This document shows, one piece after another, positions 54,709-62,374 of a stretch of DNA of 64,000 bases (within the stretch, counting starts at the first letter, position 1; every line of letters starts with the position of its first letter). The position numbers and the translations under genes were made by a program. The notes below the pieces were generated by a model. The model was not told the DNA's origin. It saw nothing but the letters and a program-made list of their open reading frames with translations, and searched no databases. This DNA comes from Nocardia fusca NBRC 14340. Its GTDB lineage: Bacteria > Actinomycetota > Actinomycetes > Mycobacteriales > Mycobacteriaceae. The stretch lies in the NCBI RefSeq assembly GCF_001618425.1, contig NZ_BDCU01000040.1, positions 1 to 64,000 of the forward strand, in the 5' to 3' direction.

Positions 54709-57546
54709 ATGGCAACACGCCTCAAAACCGTGCTGCAGCAACAGCACCTACAAACACACACGGCGTTCTGCCGCGAATACGACAAGATCGCCGCCAGCAT
54801 CGACCCCGACCTCGTCGGATCGGCCCCGCGGCGATCACAGTTCCACCGCTGGCTCTCCGGCGATGTGAAAGGACTCCCCTACCCCCATCACTGCCGGGTC
54901 CTGGAAAAGATGCTGCCCGGACACACCGCCACCGAGCTGTTCGCCTCCGATAGCGAGGTGCCCACCGAACGTTCACTATCCGCAGCGGCGGTTTCGGTCG
55001 CCGAGCAACATGGGGAACTGTCAGAATCTTCTCCCCGGCCGCGCGCTGTCGGTCCCGCGCCTACGACGTCCCCGTCTCTGCGCGTTCCTCAGTTGATGCA
55101 GTTGCCTCCTGACACTCACGATTTCACCGGCCGTGACGAGCAAGTATCGGTTCTGGTATCGCAGCTGGCCGGAACTCCGGGCCGGGCGGTGCCGATCGCT
55201 ACGATCGTGGGGCCCGGGGGAATCGGGAAGACCGCCCTGGCCACGCACGTCGCGCACACGCTGGCCGACGTCTTCGCCGATGGCCAGCTCTATGTGAATC
55301 TCCGCGGCGTGGAATCGCAACCACTCTCCCCGGGAGAGGTGCTGTCCGGATTCCTGCGTGCTCTCGGTCTGAACGGGAGCGAAATACCGGAGGATCTGGA
55401 CGAACGGGCACGGTTGTTCCGCGCCCAGCTCGCTGGCCGCCGGGTACTTGTCGTGCTGGACAACGCTGCCGCCGAGAACCAGCTGCGCCCACTGCTTCCT
55501 GGTTCACCCACATGCGCGGTCCTGGTTACGAGCCGCTCGCCGCTGGCCGCGCTGTCCGGCTCTCACACACTGAACCTCGGTGTCCTACCGAACGATCGAG
55601 CAATCGCTCTGCTCACCCGTCTGATCGGTCCCCATCGCGCCGGAGCAGAGCCGCGCGCGGTTGCCGATATCGCCCGGTTGTGTGGCTATCTGCCGCTGGC
55701 ACTTCGTATCGCGGGTGCGCGACTGGTGTCACGGCCAGGATGGACGGTGGCATGGTTTGCCGACCGCCTGGCCGATAAGAGTCGCCGCCTGGATGTACTC
55801 AAAGCCGGCGATCTCGAGGTTCGTGCTTCGTTCGACCTCAGCTACCACGGCCGGAACACGGCCGAGCGAGAGACATTCGGACTGTTGTCGCTGACAGCCG
55901 CCACTTTTCCTGCCTGGAATGTCGCAGCCCTACTCGATATCGATCTCGCCGAAGCCGAGACACGGCTGGAGCAGCTGGTCGATGCGCAGCTCGTAGAGCT
56001 TGCCGGCACCGATGTGAACGGAACCGTCCGGTACCGGCTGCACGACCTGATGCGCGACTTCGCCCGGGAACAGGCAACCTCGCAGGGCAGCGCGGATGAC
56101 CGTCGTGCCGCTGCGGCACGTCTGGTCGATCGGTACCTGCAGTGCGTACACGTCGCTGCGGCCCAACTGCACCCCGACGCGAACGAGCTGCCACGTGACG
56201 TCTTTTCCGGGCATACTCCCGCCCACATCGCCCGGGTGGACCCACGAAGCTGGTTCACCGCCGAGCGGTCGAATCTTCTCGCCGCCGTTGAGCTCGCCCA
56301 TGAACTCGAGCTGTGGGATTCCACGTTCCGACTGACAGAAGCCCTTCCCCCGATGTTCGATTGGCGCGCCGACTGGCAGACCTGGGACCGTACCCACGAG
56401 CTGGCGTTGCACGCAGCGCAAAAGGCGGGCAACCACCGCGCCGAGGCCGCCATTCTCCGCAGTCTCGGGGCCTTATACCGCGAACTCGGCCGCTACGACG
56501 ATGCCGTCGACAAGCTCGGCCGCGCCGCAGCCATTTTCCAAGACCTCGACGCACGGTCGGAATGGGCCGCTACCCTGCGCCTCCTCGGTGACACATTCCG
56601 ATACCAAGGCCGACTACACGAAGCCATCACCCATTTCTCCACCGCACTCGACCTCGCCGATTCAGGCAGCGACACACGAATCGCGGCCGGAATCCACAAC
56701 GGAATCGCCGACGCCAGCCGCGGACTGTCCCGCTGGGGCGATGCACGACGGCATTTCGATACGACCCTGGCGATATACCGCAGCGTCGCAGACCGACTCG
56801 AGGAAGCACGCGCTCGCGTCCGCTACGGCCTCGTGCATCGCGACCGCTGGCACAACGATCAAGCACTACAGACATTCGAAACGGCCCTGCCCATCTTTCA
56901 CGAGTTCGACGACCAGCGTTGGCTAGCTCGCACCCAGCGCCACATTGCCGTCATCCACCGCAACGAAGACAACATCGCCCGCGCTCTGCCCCTGTTCGCC
57001 GAATGCCTCACCCGGTTCGCCAAGCTCTCCGACCGACGCGGTATCGCCGTGACACTACGTAATCGCGGAGACGCCTACCGCCTCGCGCAGGATTACCTGG
57101 CAGCCTCCACCGACCTCGCAAAGGCCCACGCCATTTTCCGATCTCTGAGTGACCAGCGATGGGTCGCCCGAACCCACCTCAGTCTCGCCGACCTCGACCG
57201 CCGGAACCAACGGTGGGACGACGCCATCCACGGCGCCAAGACCGCCCTGGACACATTCACCGCCATCGGTGACCGCCCCGGCGAAGCCCGCACACTACGC
57301 CAGATCGCCCTCATACACCGCGACGCCGGCGAACTGACCGCCGCAACCACCGCATTGGCCTCCGCCCACAAGATATTCGCCGAACTCCACGACCACCTGT
57401 GGATCGCCCGCGTTCAGGCCGGCCAGGCAACCCTCGCCGAAGCACAGGGCACAGATCCGACCCCCGAGATGCACGCTGCGCATGCCACCTGCCAGGGGCT
57501 CGGTATCACCGGACACCGGTTACAACTCGTGTTGCGAGAATGGTGA
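54709..57546 (+). CDS. NB-ARC/TPR regulator (AfsR/SARP-related architecture)
   Basis: 945 residues. A short N-terminal DNA-binding-like region (about 1-80), a linker, then NB-ARC ATPase: GPGGIGKT at 168-175, RRVLVVLDNA near 245, SRSPL sensor and GYLPLALRIAG (GLPL motif). From about 560 on are TPR units (RAEAAILRSLGALYRELGRY, and following). Such proteins regulate secondary metabolism or act as sensors in actinomycetes. Its position divergent from the P450 operon suggests it controls that operon. ATG has AGGGGAA upstream. Followed by the next gene after 2 bp. Confidence 0.85.
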   Translation: MATRLKTVLQQQHLQTHTAFCREYDKIAASIDPDLVGSAPRRSQFHRWLSGDVKGLPYPHHCRVLEKMLPGHTATELFASDSEVPTERSLSAAAVSVAEQHGELSESSPRPRAVGPAPTTSPSLRVPQLMQLPPDTHDFTGRDEQVSVLVSQLAGTPGRAVPIATIVGPGGIGKTALATHVAHTLADVFADGQLYVNLRGVESQPLSPGEVLSGFLRALGLNGSEIPEDLDERARLFRAQLAGRRVLVVLDNAAAENQLRPLLPGSPTCAVLVTSRSPLAALSGSHTLNLGVLPNDRAIALLTRLIGPHRAGAEPRAVADIARLCGYLPLALRIAGARLVSRPGWTVAWFADRLADKSRRLDVLKAGDLEVRASFDLSYHGRNTAERETFGLLSLTAATFPAWNVAALLDIDLAEAETRLEQLVDAQLVELAGTDVNGTVRYRLHDLMRDFAREQATSQGSADDRRAAAARLVDRYLQCVHVAAAQLHPDANELPRDVFSGHTPAHIARVDPRSWFTAERSNLLAAVELAHELELWDSTFRLTEALPPMFDWRADWQTWDRTHELALHAAQKAGNHRAEAAILRSLGALYRELGRYDDAVDKLGRAAAIFQDLDARSEWAATLRLLGDTFRYQGRLHEAITHFSTALDLADSGSDTRIAAGIHNGIADASRGLSRWGDARRHFDTTLAIYRSVADRLEEARARVRYGLVHRDRWHNDQALQTFETALPIFHEFDDQRWLARTQRHIAVIHRNEDNIARALPLFAECLTRFAKLSDRRGIAVTLRNRGDAYRLAQDYLAASTDLAKAHAIFRSLSDQRWVARTHLSLADLDRRNQRWDDAIHGAKTALDTFTAIGDRPGEARTLRQIALIHRDAGELTAATTALASAHKIFAELHDHLWIARVQAGQATLAEAQGTDPTPEMHAAHATCQGLGITGHRLQLVLREW

Positions 57547-57548
57547 CG

Positions 57549-58868
57549 ATGCCCGAGCCGACCCGCACCCGCTACGAGCAAATCATGCTCGACCACTCCC
57601 ACCACCCCGATGACGCCGCAGCACTGCTTCACACCGCCGCCCGCACCGCCCGCACCGCGATACCGGCCGACACCGAACACGAACAGGCCATCCGTGACGT
57701 CGCCGCCGGAGTCGCCGCCCCCGCCCTCATCGGCGCCACCTTCTGGATGCTGCACGAAGCCCACCAGCGCGGGCTCGCCCGATTACGATTCCTGTCCCGC
57801 GACGGCCAGATCTTCTACGAACTCGCCCGCCGACTCGCCCCGCTCGCCGGCGTAGACCTCGACTTGGAGTACGTCTACAGCAGCCGGATGACCTGGAGTC
57901 TGGCCGCCACCGACCCCCAGCACCTCGACCAGGAATCCTGGCTGTTCAACAGTTTCGTCAAATCCAACGCCAGCGACCTCTGCGCACGATTGGGCCTGTC
58001 CACCGACAACTACACCCCACTGCTGCACTCCGCGGGAGTCTCCCTCGACCCTGACGCACGCGCCGACCACCCGACCCACGCCGACGCGATGCGCCGGTTC
58101 CTCACCCTCCCCCAAGTCACCGAGGCCGCTGCCACGCGGATCACGCACACCCGCGACCTACTCATCGCCTATGCCGCCGACCACGACCTGACCGATTCCC
58201 GCACCGGGCTCGTCGATGCCGGCTGGACCGGCCGAATGATCACCGCCTTGCTCACCGCCTGCAATGCCACCGAATCCGACCAACCGCATGTGCTGTTCTG
58301 GGGCCATGAGCCGCGCCCGAGCGGCGGAGTCCACCCCGGCCTCGTCAGCGCCTACATGTACAACACCGGCACCGGCCAAGGTATGGCTCTGCGGGTCCCC
58401 GATGCACCGTTCGTGGTCGAAACCTTCTGTATGGGCGACCACGGCATTGTCACGGGCTACCAGCGAACTCCCTCTGGCGGTGTCGAACCCGTACTGCAGT
58501 CGGCAGGCAACCCCGCGGCCGAGGCGTGGGGACTTCGCACTTACCGATCCACTGTCTACGCCGTCGCCGACGAATTGGCCGAAGTTCCAGCCGATGATCT
58601 CCGGCCGATGATCCACCAGCTCATGATCACATTCTGGCGCCGCCCAACTACCCAGGAAGCCACCGCTTGGGGGAAATACCCGTACGATAGCGACCCCACT
58701 GGAACCGCGGCCCGGCCCCTGGCACGTCCCCTCAACCCAGACAAACCCATCCGCGGAGACCGCGCCTGGCTCAACGGCACGCTCGCACTGAGCACCCCCG
58801 ACACCCGCAACCACTACCTGAAATCGGCCAGAGAAATCGACCTCCACGGCACCCCGGAAACCGATTAG
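57549..58868 (+). CDS. HAD/COG5610-like protein
   Basis: 439 residues. RLRFLSRDGQIFYELARRL at about 79-97 resembles the motif-I segment (RDG) of the large HAD-like proteins of COG5610, usually found among polysaccharide genes. A later LVDAGWTGRMI (about 216) is also typical. The canonical DxD nucleophile pattern is not obvious, so phosphatase activity is uncertain. It starts 2 bp after the regulator (ATG 57549; a GTG at 57543 overlapping the regulator stop is possible) and is thus co-transcribed with it. Confidence 0.65.
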   Translation: MPEPTRTRYEQIMLDHSHHPDDAAALLHTAARTARTAIPADTEHEQAIRDVAAGVAAPALIGATFWMLHEAHQRGLARLRFLSRDGQIFYELARRLAPLAGVDLDLEYVYSSRMTWSLAATDPQHLDQESWLFNSFVKSNASDLCARLGLSTDNYTPLLHSAGVSLDPDARADHPTHADAMRRFLTLPQVTEAAATRITHTRDLLIAYAADHDLTDSRTGLVDAGWTGRMITALLTACNATESDQPHVLFWGHEPRPSGGVHPGLVSAYMYNTGTGQGMALRVPDAPFVVETFCMGDHGIVTGYQRTPSGGVEPVLQSAGNPAAEAWGLRTYRSTVYAVADELAEVPADDLRPMIHQLMITFWRRPTTQEATAWGKYPYDSDPTGTAARPLARPLNPDKPIRGDRAWLNGTLALSTPDTRNHYLKSAREIDLHGTPETD

Positions 58869-59003
58869 CTCAGCGGGCGCGGACCAGTTCCTCAGTCAGG
58901 CTGCTGATCGGTAGGAGCCGCTCGTTGTCAACCATGAATCGCGTGAGGCCGAAGCGATTGGATACGACCGCGAGGCGGCGGTTGCAGCGCGCACAAGCCC
59001 ACC

Positions 59004-61442
59004 TCAACTGTTCTGAGTACGTAGACCTTCCAGCAATTCCTGTATTCGGCGGACGCGGGGAGCGTCACGGCCCAGTATCCGCTCTAGTGGAGGCAGTAGC
59101 TGCTCGTACAAGGTAACCGCCTCGCTGATCCGCTCGGCCGCGCGATATGCATCAGCGAGACTGTTTCGGGTGGTCAAGGTGTCTGGGTGCTCCGAACCCA
59201 AAATGTTTTCCCGCTCCGGAAGCAACCCCTCCAGCAGCGCAATCGACTCAGCTACCCGGCCTCCTCTGCAATACGCATCGGCAAGGCTATTTCGGGTGGT
59301 TAGGGTGCGAAGGTGCTTGATACCCAGAATCCGCTCTTGGTCGGGAAGTAATCCCTCCAAAAGGGTGATCGACTCGGTTATGCGCCCCGCCGACCGATAT
59401 GCGTCGGCAAGGCGGTTTCGAGTGGTGAGAGTCTGAGGATGCTCTGCGCCCAGAATCCGCACCCGATCCGAGAGCAACTCCTCATACAAGAAAATCGACT
59501 CATCGACCCGACCAGCCAAATGGTAGGCATACGCCAGGCTGTTGCGGGTGAGCAAGGTGGAAGGGTGCTCTGTGCCCAGGATCCGCACCCGATCAGGGAT
59601 CAACTCCTCGTAGAGGGTGATCGACTCGTCATATCGACCCGCCGCGCGATATGCGTATGCAAGATTGTGGCGGGAGGTCAAGGTATCGGGGTGGCCCGGG
59701 CCCAGAATCCGCTCCCGGTCTGAGAACAACCCCTTATAGAGGGAGATCGACTCATCGACCCGACCTGCTAAATGGTAAGCGTAAGCGAGGGTTTGGCGGG
59801 TGGTGAGCGTCTCAGGGCGTTCAGGCCCCAAAATATGCTCCTGTTTTGGAAGCAACCCCTCCAACAGCGCAATCGACTCCTCCACCCGACCTGCCGCGCG
59901 ATAAGCCGACGCAAGGATACCGAGAGTAGCGAGAGTGTCGGGATGCTCAGGGCCCAAAATACGCTCCCGATCAGGAAGCAACCCTTCCAGCAGCATAATC
60001 GACCGATCTGTGTGCTCTGCCGAGTAACACGCGTAAGCGAGGGTATTGCGGGTCGTGAGAGTGTCGGGGTGGTCGGCGCCTTGGGCCTGCTCACAGTATC
60101 GGAGAAGTCGCTCGGCGATAGTGATCGACCGGTTCAAGCTTGCAGTCTCAATCAAATGGTCTGCGGCCCACAAGCGGACAGCTATCGCGCGGTCGCGGAG
60201 ATTGGGTTCCGTTCGGTCAATTAGGCCATGGGACCAGATCGCCTCGACCTGGTCCACAAGGTCAACACCTTCAACTCGACGTGCCCACGACTGCCTCCGA
60301 TTGAAAAGTTGGGGTTGCAGCACGGCGAGTGCCTGAGCGAGAAGATCATCCGTGGTGGCAGCGTCACGAGACCGTTCAAGCAGCACACGAGCGGTGAGCC
60401 GGTGCGCAATCAACCTGTCGGCCTCGGTGGACCAGCTCAGCAACGAGTGCTGAGTACAGCGGTCGATTGCCTCATCGACCAGCCCGTCCAGTACCGAGTC
60501 GGGGTGGCGGAGCATTTCCCGGCGCACCCCGGAAGGGGATAGCACGGCGAACAACCCCAACAGCCAACGCACGACGGTGTCCAGTTCCGGATCGTCAGTG
60601 GTCTCTTCGGCGGCCTGGACGGATAACAAGATCGCTTGATCTACCCCCAACGGGTGATCTGCTCCGTCTCGACGGCGTAGCGCTCGCGGCAGAGGCTGTG
60701 CCCGCAGTCGCTTCAGGTATGTCCCATACGCCAGCGGTGGTCGCGCGGCGGTAATCGCCGCCGCAGCCGCTGCCAATGCCAGAGGTAAGCAGCCCAGCTC
60801 CTCAGCGAGCTCTTGGACATCCCCGGTGCCTTCGGTGATGCCTGTGGCCTCGTGCAGGTAGGCCAAAGACTGATGAGGCGTGTAGCCGGTACCGACGTCG
60901 ACGGCGACGTCGGCTAGCCGGGCCATGGCGTGGTTGGTGGTGGTGATCACCACCCGCGCACCGCCGCGGCTGGGCAGCACTGATCGTAGCGGCTCGGGAT
61001 CGCTGGCATTGTCGAACACCAGCAGGCATCGGTCGGAGCTGTTGTTGAGGTAATTACACAACCGCCGGGCAGACCGCAGAGTATCTTGGCCGGGCGCTGT
61101 GAGGCCCAAGTGGTCAGCAATTTCAGCTAACCCGGCATTCAGCGTGTCGGCAGTTTCGGCGTTCACCCACCCAACCAGCCCGCCCTCGTCGTCAAGAAAG
61201 TGGCGAGCGTAGGCGGCGGCCAGTTGAGTCTTGCCCGCGCCACGCATCCCGGTCACCACCACTACCGGGCCCTGGACCAACCCGTCGTTCAGGTCGGTGA
61301 GCTGCTCGCGGCGTACGAAATGATCAGGTTCGCGCGGCACTGAACCGACCACTGCACGATCTGTCACCGCGGGCACCATCGCGTGCGGGTGAACGAAGAA
61401 TTGGACATCGCGACCAGCCTGTACCCGGTCGAGGTCGAACAT
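59004..61442 (-). CDS. STAND (NB-ARC-like) NTPase with kinesin-light-chain-type TPRs
   Basis: 812 residues. Walker A GMRGAGKT at 65-72, Walker B CLLVFDNA near 139, sensor VVITTTN and GCLPLALAAAAAA. The C-terminus has eight 42-residue TPR units (HPDTLTTRNTLAYA ... LLPDRERILG) at about 455-790. Such proteins act as signal-dependent switches; in actinomycetes they are often in conflict or developmental systems. The frame is open upstream of the ATG but without another start codon. A small gene ends 53 bp upstream and is probably its partner. Confidence 0.85.
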   Translation of the reverse strand: MFDLDRVQAGRDVQFFVHPHAMVPAVTDRAVVGSVPREPDHFVRREQLTDLNDGLVQGPVVVVTGMRGAGKTQLAAAYARHFLDDEGGLVGWVNAETADTLNAGLAEIADHLGLTAPGQDTLRSARRLCNYLNNSSDRCLLVFDNASDPEPLRSVLPSRGGARVVITTTNHAMARLADVAVDVGTGYTPHQSLAYLHEATGITEGTGDVQELAEELGCLPLALAAAAAAITAARPPLAYGTYLKRLRAQPLPRALRRRDGADHPLGVDQAILLSVQAAEETTDDPELDTVVRWLLGLFAVLSPSGVRREMLRHPDSVLDGLVDEAIDRCTQHSLLSWSTEADRLIAHRLTARVLLERSRDAATTDDLLAQALAVLQPQLFNRRQSWARRVEGVDLVDQVEAIWSHGLIDRTEPNLRDRAIAVRLWAADHLIETASLNRSITIAERLLRYCEQAQGADHPDTLTTRNTLAYACYSAEHTDRSIMLLEGLLPDRERILGPEHPDTLATLGILASAYRAAGRVEESIALLEGLLPKQEHILGPERPETLTTRQTLAYAYHLAGRVDESISLYKGLFSDRERILGPGHPDTLTSRHNLAYAYRAAGRYDESITLYEELIPDRVRILGTEHPSTLLTRNSLAYAYHLAGRVDESIFLYEELLSDRVRILGAEHPQTLTTRNRLADAYRSAGRITESITLLEGLLPDQERILGIKHLRTLTTRNSLADAYCRGGRVAESIALLEGLLPERENILGSEHPDTLTTRNSLADAYRAAERISEAVTLYEQLLPPLERILGRDAPRVRRIQELLEGLRTQNS
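59064..60071 (-). repeat. Eight tandem 126-bp repeats encoding TPRs
   Basis: The 3' part of the STAND gene is eight in-frame 126-bp units, each giving a 42-residue TPR of the pattern HPxTLxTRxxLAxAYxxAGR. DNA identity between units is high enough to allow unequal recombination, so repeat number may vary between strains. Confidence 0.8.
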
Positions 61443-61495
61443 CGGCGCACTGACCGAGGCCCCCTGCTGTAGAGATACGGCGCCCGGGTTGGGGG

Positions 61496-61975
61496 TTACC
61501 TGCGCGCCGGCGAAGGGTCCTGACCGTCGGTCCTCCCGACCCGGACCCCACTTATTCTGATGGAACCACCGGCCTTGATATCGGTGGCATCCACACCACG
61601 ACCGCCAGCCGCGGTGATGTCACTGATCTCGATCTCTCCGTCTGCATCCACCCGCGTGAGCTTCACTCCCGCTGCTACTGCAACTTCGGGGGCCTGCTCT
61701 TCGATTAATCGCAACAGTTCCTCTGCCGCGCTACGCACCTCAAGATCTTCACTGGCGCCAGCCCTGCCGAGTTCATTGGCCAGCAGCTGGCGCCGTAGCG
61801 GCTCTTGCGGGTCACGCTCCACGCCGATGACCTCCGCCTCAACTACCTCGTATCGACGTATCAACAGGCCCTTCAGCCCCTGATAGGCATCCGTCACCGC
61901 GCGTGTGGCCACATCGGTCACTCCTACCGCCGCGCCCGCCGCCACCGCAGCCGCGATCAACGTCACCGGATCCAT
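61496..61975 (-). CDS. Small partner protein of the STAND gene
   Basis: 159 residues from ATG 61975. Ala/Gly-rich hydrophobic N-terminus (VTLIAAAVAAGAAVGVTDVA), a central charged helix (QEPLRRQLLANELGRAG ... AAEELLRLIEEQAPEVAVA) and a beta-rich C-terminus with DITAAGGRGVDATDIKAGG. No enzyme motif. Same strand and 53 bp before the STAND NTPase, so it may be a membrane-linked effector or adaptor for it. Function unknown. Confidence 0.6.
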   Translation of the reverse strand: MDPVTLIAAAVAAGAAVGVTDVATRAVTDAYQGLKGLLIRRYEVVEAEVIGVERDPQEPLRRQLLANELGRAGASEDLEVRSAAEELLRLIEEQAPEVAVAAGVKLTRVDADGEIEISDITAAGGRGVDATDIKAGGSIRISGVRVGRTDGQDPSPARR

Positions 61976-62374
61976 CCTGCCGAATCTCCCCTCCACCGCC
62001 ATCAACCGGCAGCCACCCGTCCAATCTAGCCGAAACCCCCCTGCCAAAAGTGCGGGTCCCACATGGCTGGGCCCGGCTCGCATCGCCTGTCTCCTGGAGC
62101 TGTTTCTCTCGACAGTGGCGGTGGCGGAGATCACACCCAATCACGCCACGTACCTGGGCGTGCACCGCCTGTACTGCTCATCACTGCACCTCGACGGTCC
62201 AGCCGAATTCTGGCATGCGAGACATCTGCGCAGCACGGAACTCATACGATCGCTTTAGCCAGAGGTAGGGCGAGGAATCCGGTGGAACCCGATCGGCTTA
62301 CGATGAGTGATTGACCCAGCTCGCCCGATCAGGGGCGGGGCTACGACATCCCTCGACCAGTCTGGAAGGCGTCT
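61976..62374. other. Divergent intergenic region upstream of alaS
   Basis: About 400 bp. No gene supported. I looked for a T-box or tRNA-like leader ahead of alaS and could not identify one. Confidence 0.5.

Noticed and set aside
59064..60071. CRISPR-like array because of regular 126-bp repeats
   Set aside because: The repeats are in frame, of TPR length and without spacers; they encode protein.
61976..62374. T-box leader of alaS
   Set aside because: No recognisable T-box sequence or specifier loop could be found by eye.
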